Shown: piece after piece, positions 9,565 through 19,775 of the stretch
Layout of the letters: each line of letters begins with the position of its first letter
Position numbering within the stretch: the stretch's first letter is position 1
Assembly: GCA_950295325.1 (NCBI GenBank)
Contig: OX485805.1
Coordinates: 40,721,501 to 40,785,500 of the forward strand
DNA length: 64,000 bases
DNA from: Polytrichum commune
Lineage: Eukaryota > Streptophyta > Polytrichopsida > Polytrichales > Polytrichaceae
Direction: 5' to 3'
Translations under genes and position numbers: made by a program
The notes under the pieces: model-generated
Databases searched by the model: none
What the model saw: only the letters and a program-made list of their open reading frames with translations
What the model was told of the DNA's origin: nothing

Positions 9565-12035
9565 TAGATTTTTCAAAAATGGAGAGACCAGAGGTGACAT
9601 TTTTCAAAACGTTTTTTTTTTCTTCATATTTGATTTGCAATTACAATAGGGACATGAGGTTAGGTCAGTTAGGTTCATGAGCTCCAAAGGGTTTTTTTTC
9701 TGGGTTCCAGAGTTTGCTCTTGAAAATGAAGAGACCCCTGCGCTAGCGCAGGGGTCCTTAGATTAGATTTTTGAAAACATTTTTTTTACTTGATATTTGA
9801 TTTGCAATTTCAGTAGGGTCATGAGGTTAGGTCAGTTAAGTTCATGAGCTCCAAATGGTTTTTTTTTTGGGTTCCAGAGTTTGCTCTTAAAAATGGAGAG
9901 ACCCCTGCGCCAGCGCAGGGGTCCTGAGGTTAGATTTTTGAAAACATTTTTTTTTCTTGATATTTGATTTTCAATTTCAGTAGGGTCCTGATGTTAGGTC
10001 AGGTAGGTTCATGAGCTGCAATGGGTTTTTTTCTGGGTTCCAGACTTTGCTCTTAAAAATGGAGAGACCCCTGCGCCAGTGCAGGGGTCCTGAGGTTAGA
10101 TTTTTGAAAACATTTTTTTTTTCTTGATATTTGATTTTCAATTTCAGTAGGGTCCTGATGTTAGGTCAGGTAGGTTCATGAGCTGCAATGGGTTTTTTTC
10201 TGGGTTCCAGAGTTGCTCTTGAAAATGGAGAGAGCCCTGCGCCAACGTAGGGGTCCTTAGGTTAGATTTTTGAAAACATTTTTTTTCGCTTGAAATTTTG
10301 AATTGCAATTTCAGTAGGGTCCTGATGTTAGGTCAAGTAGGTTCATGAGCTGCAATTGGTTTTTTTCTGGGTTCCAGAGTTTGCTCTTGAAAATGGAGAG
10401 ACCCCTGAGCTGGGGCATGGGTCCAGAGGTGACATTTTTCAAAACGTTTTTTTTTTCTTCATATTTGATTTGCAATTTCAGTAGGGACATGAGGTTAGGT
10501 CAGTTAGGTTCATGAGCTCCAAAGGGTTTTTTTTCTGGGTTCCAGAGTTTGCTCTTAAAAATGGATAGACCCCTGCGCTAGCGCAGGGGTCCTTAGGTTA
10601 GATTTTTGAAAACATTTTTTTTTTCTTCATATTTGATTTGCAATTTCAGTAGGGACATGATGTTAGGTCAGTTAGGTTCATGAGCTCCAAAGGGTTTTTT
10701 TTCTGGGTTCCAGAGTTTGCTCTTGAAAATGGATAGACCCCTGTGCTAGCGCAGGGGTCCTTAGGTTAGATTTTTGAATTTTTGAATTTTTTATTGATAT
10801 TTGATTTGCAATTTCAGTAGGGTCCTGATGTTAGGTCATGTAGGTTCATGAGCTGCAATGGGTTTCTTCCTGGGTTCCAGAGTTGCTCTTGAAAATGGAG
10901 AGACCCCTGCGCCAGCGGAGGGGTCCTTAGGTTAGATTTTTGAAAACATTTTTTTTTTGCTTGATATTTGATTTTCAATTTCGGTATGGTCCTGATGTTA
11001 GGTCAGGTAGGTTCATGAGTTGCTATGGGTTTTTTCCTGGGTTCCAGAGTTGCTCTTGAAAATGGAGAGACCCCTGTGCTGGCGCAGGGGTCCAGAGGTG
11101 ACATTTTTCAAAACGTTTTTGTTTTCTTCATATTTGATTTGCAATTTCAGTAGGGACATGAGGTTAGGTCAGTTAGGTTCATGAGCTCCAAAGGGTTTTT
11201 TTTCTGGGTTCCAGAGTTTGCTCTTGGAAATGGAGAGACCCCTACGCTAGCGCAGGGGTCCTTAGGTTAGATTTTTGAAAACATTTTTTTTGCTTGATAT
11301 TTGATTTGCAATTTCAGTAGGGTCATGAGGTTAGGTCCGTTAGGTTCATGAGCTCCAAATGGTTTTTTTTTTGGGTTCCAGAGTTTGCTCTTGAAAATGG
11401 AGAGAGCCCTGCGCCAGCGCAGGGGTCCTTGATTTTCAATTTTAGTAGGGTCCTGATGTTAGGTCAGGTAGGTTCATGAGCTGCAATGGGTTTTTTTCTG
11501 GGTTCCAGAGTTGCTCTTGAAAATGGAGAGACCTCTGCGCTGGCGCAGGGGTCCTTAGGTTAGATTTTTTAAAACAATTTTTTTTTGCTTGATATTTGAT
11601 TTTCAATTTCAGTAGGGACATGAGGTTAGGTCAGTTAGGTTCATGAGCTCGAAAGGGTTTTTTTTTTGGGTTCCTGAGTTTGCTCTTGAAAATGGAGAGA
11701 CCCCTGCGCTGGCGCAGGGGTCCTTAGGTTAGATTTTTGAAAACGTTTTTTTTTTGCTTCATATTTGATTTTCAATTTCAGTAGTGTCCTGATGTTAGGT
11801 CAAGTAGGTTCATGAGCTGCAATGGGTTTTTTTTGGGGTTCCTGAGTTGCTCTTGAAAATGGAGAGACCCCTGCGCCAGCGCAGGGGTCCTGAGGTTAGG
11901 ATTTTGAAAACATTTTTTTTTTGCTTGATATTTGATTTGCAATTTCAGTAGGGTCCTGATGTTAGGTTAGGTAGGTTCATGAGCTGCAATGGGTTTTTTT
12001 CTGGGTTCCAGAGTTTGCTCTTGAAATTGTTGACT
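9565..12035. repeat. Satellite array, about 168-bp monomers, each with a 24-bp palindrome
   Basis: About fourteen to fifteen head-to-tail monomers. Each has T-rich and A-rich parts, a conserved GTTAGGTCAG / GGTTCATGAGCT block, GGGTTCCAGAG, and a palindrome made of GACCCCTGCGC, two bases (TA, CA or TG) and the reverse complement. Palindromes begin near 9733, 9901, 10069, 10235, 10400, 10567, 10736, 10903, 11070, 11238, 11404, 11530, 11698 and 11866. Spacing is 166-168 except one shortened step (126). Two subtypes are interspersed: A (GGGACATGAGG, GAGCTCCAAAGG) and B (GGGTCCTGATG, GAGCTGCAATGG). No coding potential. Confidence 0.9.
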
Positions 12036-12271
12036 TTGCTCTTGAAATTTGTGTATTTATTTGTGATTTCATGATGGCGCATTTTTTCTAATCTATATTG
12101 GTTTAATTCTTATGTGCATGCTTCTATAGATAGAGTGCTTTGAGCGGAGATTGACTACAACATTGTGTTCTCCAAGTTGCTTTGCCGTTTTTCCACTTTC
12201 TTAGCTAGTCGTCGTTTATACTACTTCATACTTTTTCTAAGTGTTTTGTGTTTCGTTTACCTACCTTTCAG
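12036..12271 (+). promoter_or_regulatory. Presumed upstream or leader region of the ParB/methylase-like gene
   Basis: About 235 bases between the satellite and the first ATG. A pyrimidine-rich stretch ending TTTCAG abuts the ATG at 12272, which looks like a 3' splice site, so a leader intron and a non-coding first exon are possible. No clear TATA box. Confidence 0.35.
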
Positions 12272-15200
12272 ATGACACTATCCGATGTGCCCATGCCTGA
12301 TCAAGTCCCACCTCCGTCGATAGATTCCGTGGAGGAGGATTCTAGCATTTCCCCGGACAGTCAACATTCTCGAAGCCCAGATGTTGCCGAAGTGGAAGAG
12401 GATGTTCCTCCGAATGTCCCATCCTCCGATCATCACACTTTCGATATTAGCCATCATGTGGCGGAAGCCGATACCATACAAGATGCCACTCAAGAAACGC
12501 CCGATTCAAGCGACAAACGCTCAGGTAAACCCTTACTTCCTCATGGTGGTGTTGAACTTGGCATTGTTCACATGCCCCCTCATCTGCAGGACAAGGACCC
12601 CATGTGGAGCGCAAATGAGATGAGATTGCTGCAGAAGAGTGACTACAATAGCGTCATCTCCAGTCTTTGCACCTAACCCATTAAGAAGTCTCGATTCCTA
12701 ATTCCTCTGTGTCGTCTCAAGACCTACCCGAAGGTTCGTCCAATTGTCGATTCGGACGTCGAGATGTTGGCGAATGAGTTTGTCAAAGGGTATCGAGAAG
12801 GAGATCGAATTTTGTATGTGTCTCCTTTCGACATCGCGGACAAGGACCTTGCGGTTCGAGTGGATGACGCCATCTGGTCTAACCCGCTATGGAAGGCTGC
12901 TAATGATGAATTCGAAGAGTACTTGTCCTCTGATACTGATCTCCATCAGTTTCGGAATAAATACTTTTACGTTTACGAAGGCAATCACCGCGTGACGGCG
13001 TGGATGGGTTATATCCACAAGTACCATTCCAATAATCCTGACTGGTACATTTCTGTTGACTGTATTGTTCTCGACGCACGTGGGGAATGCTCAAGGCTCC
13101 TCAACGCCATGAACGATATCAACTGGTACGTATAGTTCCAAATCCATTTGAATTAATTTCATATTGCATTTATTCAGGGAAGCCTTGTTTTAATACTCAT
13201 ATCGTCACTCACAGGTCGACGGAACATGATCATGTTCAAGACAGTACTATTGCCAAGTTGCAAAGAATTCGAACCTTCGGCGCATTCAAACTTTCTCATT
13301 TCAAAGGTCTTATTAGCAAAGAGGACATGACTATTTGCGAGGCTTATAAACCCCGTGTACCGTCATGGTATCCACTCACCATGGACATTTTTGTGAAATT
13401 CCTTCACGCGGTAAGTTTTCTAAAGTTATGTGCTTATCGTTTTCATATTATGAATTGCATCATGCGTTTCTTGCATCTCAATTATTTTCGTACAGAGACA
13501 ATGCGCTGCTGCATCCGACGCTGCTTGCTCGAACTATTACGAGACCGTGCCCGAGAATAAAATGACTGGTCCTGGAGTCTGGAGCGCGATGGACAAGGCC
13601 ATCACGAAGTGTGTCAAGTATTGGCGCAGCCAAAGGTTTGACAAGATGGTTGCAATCGCCAACCCAGCCAATGGAGAGTTATTTGAACAAGAGGTATTTT
13701 CAACTCTCAACTCTCAACTCTCATCTCACCTCTCAACTCAACTCTCAACTCTCAACTATCAACTCTCATCTCAACTCTCAACTCCCAACTCTCAACTCTC
13801 AACTCAACTCTCAACTCTCAACTCTCATCTCAACTATCAACTCCCAACTCTCAACTCTCAACTCAACTCAACTCTCAACTCTCAACTCAACTCAACTCTC
13901 AACTCTCAACTCGCAAATTTTCTAATATAAATATCAATTTTCCACCCAGCTCAATAAACACTATACTAGCGGGAAATCATTGGACTTGACCGTTGAGCGT
14001 CTTCATAAAATTGAAACCACCAAGGTCCATCCAGACTTCAAAGGAAAATGGTTGCAATTGTGGAACGGAACGGACGAGGAATGGGCAGCCTACCGATTTC
14101 CTCTAGATCGTCCAATGAAGGACAAATTCCTCGACGCCTGGTTGCCAAGGGCTTCTCTCTGGTCTCAGGTATGACGATACTTACTTCCTCTAGGCTCTTC
14201 ATTTTTAATCCGTTGTAATCGTCGTTACTTCTAACACCCATCGTTTCATAATGTATGTCAGTTGTCTACTTTCCTTAATGACCACATCGACAACTATGTC
14301 GCTAAACTTAAGATCAACATTGAGTGGAGCTCCGTTGTTCTCAAGCCGGCGGAATACGTGGAGAAATGGAGGTCTCTATTGTGGAAGAAGGCTTTCCCCT
14401 TCTACCTCTCGGAAAATGCAAGCCCAAGGTTTCTGAAAGGTTCAGACCTCCTAAAGATTGAAGGTGGAATTTTAGCGGGCCACTTGTTTTACAGGTTTGT
14501 ATGATTTGACTTCTTGTTTGATTCAGTGTTCTCTTTGTCTCTATCACCCTTACTAAATGTAACGCATATATGCAGGTACATGAAGCAAGAGCTCATCGCC
14601 AAACGTGCTCTTGCGGCTTGGAAAGTTCCGGCTCATGTTGAGCTCAAACCGTCTACCCAAACGCCTATTGATGAACTTTGGACCGAAGACCAACGCAATC
14701 GATTTCCCAATGATGTGTTGCTCACAGGTGGTTGGTTCCTCGAGTGCCCACCAAACTTCGATCCTGAGGAGGAGAAACACCTCGTCCCTGTCCCGGAACC
14801 ATCTGCAGGAGGAGCGGCTCCTATGGTCACTGACTTAAACGACGACGACGAAGAGGAGGCAATTCAGCCTGAACCTGCTCCGAAGCCAAAAGTTGAACGT
14901 CGAGGGAAGGTTCGTTCTCGCGATGGTTCCGTTGTTGCAGCCTCACCTGCAGGAGTTCAAATTCCGGCAGGACCTCCTTTGGCTTCGACTCAGACTTCGC
15001 AACGCACGGTTTCTAATCCGCCATCACCTCCACGTTCCAACTTGGATGTTCAATCTAGCCAAACTCATCATGTCACACACTCTGGCCGTGGTGTACCACC
15101 CCCGAAAGGTGTAGGTGTCATTTCGTCTTCGCCGTTTAAGACGACCCTACCGATGTTTCTTGAGCATGGAAACTTCTGTGCCTTGCTTAACCAGTCTGAA

Positions 15201-16647
15201 CACCAGAAATTCATGGATCGGCAACTTGTCCGTATCGTAGACCACATTATCAAGGTCACACAATCCCATATCTCACTAACACTATCAATTTGACAATTTT
15301 CTTGGACTAGTGAGGTTTTTTATTATCGGTAACTCATGCTTTCCACTACTCTTATTCATACAGATCGGGGTCGGCCATACTTATCCTTGTGAATCGATGC
15401 AAATGCGGCCTAGGCATCCTGGAATTGATCTCGTGATTGTTGACGCTCCCGAAGACTTGGTCGTGCCTGTCATCTCCCCCATGTCCGTACCATCGTGGAA
15501 CAAGCGAGAGATAGACTACTTTGACCAACTCTTCGCCTTCGCAGATTGTCACTTGACCGATGACGGAGTTGTTCTACTCTTCCATCCCAAGGACCGTCGA
15601 ATCGAGAAGAAGTTAGATAGTAAAATCAAAATCTATGATTTTACGATTGTCCGGGATTGGTGGGGCTATAATCCCATTCCCATGGCCTCCTCCCTTCCAC
15701 ACCAGAAAGAGGTATTATCTTTTATGTTCATAATTTGAATTTCTCAATCCGACAATCAGTTTCAATATCTACTTATCCTTGAGGTTGTCTTACAGACCCA
15801 TAACTTCAACATTAAGGTCTTTGCACGCCTTAGTTCCAAGTTCCGCACTCGCCGATTGCGACCACAGTTCGTACAAATGGAGATCCTTCCTGAAGAGCGC
15901 GACGACTTGACGAACTTCACGACAACCGAGTCCCAACTTCTACGCCCTAGCGGACTTCCTTGGCGTGGCTTGCGTGAGAAGGACCCATCCTTTGTTCAGT
16001 GCTTCATCAAGTGTCTTACAGACGAGCGTGATATCGTCTGCGACTGGAGCCCTAGTACAGGTTTTCAATCTCTCCCTTCATCGTTTACAACAGCTGAAAC
16101 TGAATTCCACTTTCTAAATTCCGTTTTCCAAACTGCAGGTGCTTCTGTCATTGCTTGCCAACGTTCAAACCGACACCTCATCGCGTTGGAGCCGGATTCA
16201 GAAATCTTTGAGGCGCTTCTCAAGCCTTACGTGGATGCGATCCCGCAACCAGAAGAGCGCGCGGATTCAACCACAGACTCTGATTCTGAGGAAGACATTG
16301 CGCCAAAGAAGAAGAAGGGTCGCAAGTATTGCGGTGCGTCTTAACTCCATGTCTTAAGTCTCTCAAACATGTAATGTATTCATAGAATTTGTCATGCTGA
16401 CTTTGTTTTATTGTTTAGTGACGCAGGTCTCGCACGACGTTTGATCCGCCACGCTGATGTCTACATGAGTCCTCCTACTTCGTTCGCCTTACCTTCATAT
16501 GCCGAACGTATAGCACAGGATTTCATACGCGCCCCATCTCCAATCCTTTCAGATTCTCCACGTCAACTTTTCAACCCTACAGTGCTTAGATACATGGATG
16601 TCGAGGCTGATCAATGTGACCAGAGTTTCGATGTTGGTTCACCTTGA
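12272..16647 (+). CDS. ParB/sulfiredoxin-like plus DNA N4/N6-methylase-like protein
   Basis: Ten exons: 12272-13125, 13215-13410, 13496-13693, 13950-14168, 14262-14494, 14576-15254, 15364-15711, 15796-16060, 16139-16333, 16427-16647. All introns are GT-AG, phases agree, and the total is 1,135 codons. An acidic disordered N-terminus precedes a ParB/Srx-like domain (IPLCRLKTYPKVRP, then YVYEGNHRVTAWMGY). A helical middle (exons 2-5) leads to a Pro/Ser-rich acidic linker. The C-terminal part resembles a beta-class DNA methylase: IDLVIVDAPED in the DPPY position, then CDWSPSTGASVIACQ and HLIALEPDSE in the order of the SAM-binding motif. Both motifs are eroded, so catalysis is doubtful. It ends with an acidic stretch, KKKKGRK and a Ser-rich tail. 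An in-frame TAA interrupts codon 135 (12674-12676); the next start is ATG 12764 (971 residues). Cellular role unknown; nuclear DNA association is inference. Confidence 0.7.
13701..13912 (+). repeat. CAACTCT minisatellite inside intron 3
   Basis: Imperfect tandem array of CAACTCT with CAACT and CAACTCC/CATCTCT variants, filling most of the 256-base intron between 13693 and 13950. The repeat is free of stops in more than one frame, so it creates long chance frames. Retention of the intron would add a Ser/Leu/Asn/Gln-rich run and then a stop. Confidence 0.9.
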
Positions 16648-16726
16648 TCATGACTATCCATATGTTTGTTTCTTTTCTCTCGCCACGTGCATAATGTAGT
16701 CATTTCAAATGGCCATTTTTTTTTAA

Positions 16727-16732
16727 AATAAA
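16727..16732 (+). terminator. AATAAA-type polyadenylation signal
   Basis: AATAAA about 80 bases after the TGA at 16645-16647, in a T/A-rich context, suitable for the ParB/methylase-like gene. Confidence 0.5.
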
Positions 16733-18431
16733 ACATCTACAAGTTTCTTTGTGTCATAGCTATTGTAGACTTGTCAAAGAAGTTCAAAGAAGTTGAAGTT
16801 TGAAAGTTTGAGTTAAGCCATTTGCACTGAAATGCATGTGCACACTTCAAACTTGAACATTGAATTGACTCTATCTAACAAAACCTAGTAAGGACATGTC
16901 TTCGGTTTTTATGTCAATTGTATATAAATTGTTGAAGTGCATTTTGTTTATTTTAAAGCTTAGAAATATATACATATATATTGTATTCTTCCATAAATGC
17001 TACCGTTGTTGAACCCTAGTTTCAACTCATTTCTTCAATTGGATAATCTCACTAGAAGGACAATGCATTTCCTTCAATGGTTATTTTGCATTTTTTAAAA
17101 TATGAATAGCAGTTTAACACAAAAAAATAAGTTTTATTGCCTCCAAACACCCGTGGGGCGTTTGGTTATGTTTATGGGCTCATGCTGCCAATTTTAATTG
17201 CAGCATTGTACTAACTGAAAAAGCTGAATGATTGCCAACCCTTAAAAGTTGCCTAAGTTCAGAGGGGGCCTTGGCGAGAATAATAATGAAAATTCTTGTT
17301 TATACTCCATCTTTAGTCGTTTCTTAAAGAAGCAACCTGTCATAGAATATTTTAATCTCCTTAACGAGGTAAATTCTCCATTTAAGTACTAAGTTGAAGT
17401 CCATATTTATGGTGTAAATATGGTCAAGTGCATCATATAATTTAGCATATAGTTCTAGCATCAATGTCAAAATTTGTGATGTATGGGAGGGAATTATGAA
17501 AATAAGGAGTGAGAATTAAAACTCAAAACATCCATTCTTTAGGGTTTTGAGATATAAGAAGCAATGTCAATAAGGAGGTTAATACAAGAGACTTTATAGT
17601 ATATTGCATGGGAGAGTCAACAATTTAAATAAGTTACATTGGAGTGTGTTATTTGAATACATTTTTTCGAGGTGGCACCTATTCATAATTAGTTTGTATA
17701 GTCTAGATAATGTATGGATGAAAGTTATGCTCGTACGTGATAATCACCCTTTTCTAGCCACTTCAAAAGAGCCATGTGTCAAGAGGTTTTGGACTTAAAG
17801 TAGACGTGCTTAATTCAGTTGCTTATCTTAATGAACACCTATCTTTGAGTGGTATGTGGTTAGATGTAGCTACAAAAATGGAAACCCAAACAAATAAAAA
17901 AGATCGGACTATATACTCTATAGTATGATCCCCATCCTAGACGCAATACCTAATGAACATATTTGAGGGGACCTACCTACATGACCGATTAACAAGCACA
18001 AGAATATTCACTTGTTGGATTGTATAAACTTCCCCATTTAAATTATTGTTTCGAGGATGCTAGCCCTAATTACGCCCTTAGCCTTAAACACTAAAACAAA
18101 TTTGTGAATTAATTAAAACACAATTTCATTTCAACCTTGAACGGTCCTCATTTAAATCACCCTTTCATATAAATGATGACATCAGCCCTAATTTCACTAT
18201 ATATATAATAACAAAAATTTGCAGTAGGACCCCTTCCACGGATTTGGGGTACTCTTTTCCCTAAAAATATACATTTACAATTTTCTCCGGACCAAATTCA
18301 GTGGTAATAGGATCCTTATGTTTCAATAAATTTTTTAAAAGCGAGCGGAGAAATTCACGAAAACATGACGCTCACCGCTCTACGCTCATGCTGTAACTTT
18401 CCCCCTCATTATGTCACTTAATGGCCTAACT
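16733..18431. other. AT-rich intergenic DNA, no gene
   Basis: About 1.7 kb with no coding frame of note. The GGGGCGTTTGGTTATG motif at about 17156 resembles ends of some plant MITEs, but no matching end was found. I looked here for the missing 3' LTR of the adjacent retroelement and did not see sequence like the candidate 5' LTR. Confidence 0.45.
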
Positions 18432-18442
18432 ACCCCCCCTCT
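18432..18442 (-). other. Polypurine tract of the retrotransposon
   Basis: The minus strand reads AGAGGGGGGTA just after the integrase stop, the usual place for plus-strand priming. The next bases (TAGTTAGGCC) resemble the complement of the LTR end but do not continue as LTR. Confidence 0.5.
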
Positions 18443-18464
18443 ACACTAATAATGCTAACTGCCC

Positions 18465-19775
18465 TCAGTTAGTATGATATACTTTAAGACGATTGCCATT
18501 GATGCGAGTAGCTAGGGGTCGGCCTTGAAAATCTTCTAGGTCGCACGAGCCATTGTCGTAGGCCTTAACCACCTTATAGGGTCCTTGCCAACGAATTTTA
18601 AATTTCCCTGGAAATTTCTGGAAACGACTATCGTAAAGTAAGACTAAGTCTTTTTCAGAAATTATTTTGTTTTTAAGCTTGCTATCGTAATATGTTTTAC
18701 GCCATTTTTGGATAGCAACCGTATTAAGGTATGCTTGACCACGTATTTCATCCAATTTCTCTAGCATTGCTATTCGTTCGTTCAGTGACTCTGAATTGTC
18801 TAGGCGTTCTTCCAATGCTATGCGTAAAGAGGGTAATTCTAGCTCAATGGGTAGAATTGCCTCTTGTCCATATACCAATTGGAATGGGGTGAATTTTGTG
18901 GTAACCTTGTAGGCTGTCCGATACGCCCATAAGGCGTCTAATAACTTAACATCCCAATCCACCATAGAGCCTTGGACGGTTTTGGTTATAATTTTACACA
19001 AAATTCCATTTGTCTTTTCTGTTTGACCGTTTGCTCTCGGGTGGTATGGTGTTGTGAGTCGATGTTTAATTTTATACTTCTCCGTTAGCAATTTAATGAC
19101 ATCGTTCACAAAATGAGTACCTCTATCACTAATCAACTCTCGTGGGCATCCAAAGCGTGCTAAGATATTAGTTTTAAGAAACTTGGCAACTGTCTCTTTA
19201 TCATCACGTTTAGTGGCTTTAGCCTCAGCCCATTTAGTGGCATAGTCTGTAGCAACTAAAATGTAACGATGACGTCCACTCTTACTAGGGGGGTTAATTG
19301 GACCCACAAAATCTATCCCCCATTTCTCAAAGGGCGCTAATGCTAGAATAGGGTGTAAGGGCATAGCGGACGTGCTTGTGGGCTTGCCGATTCTTTGACA
19401 CGCGTCACATTGTCTAGCATAAGTGACACAGTCGTTAAACAAGGTGGGCCACCAGTACCCGGCCTGTAACACTTTTCTAGCAGTGACATTGCTTGCAAAA
19501 TGACCTCCTGCAGGATCACTATGACATCCCAAAAGAATTAAGGGTATTTCTGAACTCATAATACAACGTCTTAGTACACCATCTTTGCCCTTTTTATACA
19601 ACGTGTCGGCAATGATCGAGTATGGAGCCGCTTTAAATATTAGACGCTGTTGTTGTTTCTTAGAGAGTCCTTCAGGAAATGTGTTGGTTTGTAAGTAATT
19701 AACTATCTCAGCATATTCAGGAGACACCTTTTCAATGAAAAATAGATCAGCATCAGGGAAGGAGTCATCAATGGG
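18465..19775 (-). pseudogene. Retrotransposon integrase
   Basis: About 436 codons, same frame as the preceding pol part and separated from it by a single TAA (19776-19778). Numbering from the GTG at 19727, the HHCC zinc finger is H69, H76, C107, C110. The DDE catalytic triad is D139 (GIDFVGP), D201 (SDRGTHF) and E237 (NGQTEKTN). The C-terminal part has WQGPYKV, the GPY/F motif, and no chromodomain. The integrase module itself is intact; it is called a pseudogene because it lacks its own start and depends on reading past the stop. It joins element cDNA into the host chromosome. Confidence 0.85.

Noticed and set aside
9304-9640. Pro/Ser-rich minus-strand frames
   Set aside because: Produced by the purine minisatellite and foldback arm; not protein-like.
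9565-12035. CRISPR-like array
   Set aside because: Whole monomers of about 168 bp repeat head to tail with no unique spacers, and the context is eukaryotic; it is a satellite.
12525-12589. A 65-base intron (CAG|GTAAAC to CTGCAG|GA) in the first exon of the ParB/methylase-like gene
   Set aside because: Splice sites look good, but removal shifts the frame and gives a stop within ten codons, whereas reading through keeps the frame to the TAA at 12674.
13547-13930. A 127-codon plus-strand frame rich in Ser/Leu/Asn/Gln
   Set aside because: Its second half is the CAACTCT minisatellite inside an intron; the first half is exon sequence of the ParB/methylase-like gene.
16740-18431. 3' LTR of the Ty3/gypsy element
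   Set aside because: Expected place, but no stretch resembles the candidate 5' LTR and no TGTAGTTAG-type end was found.
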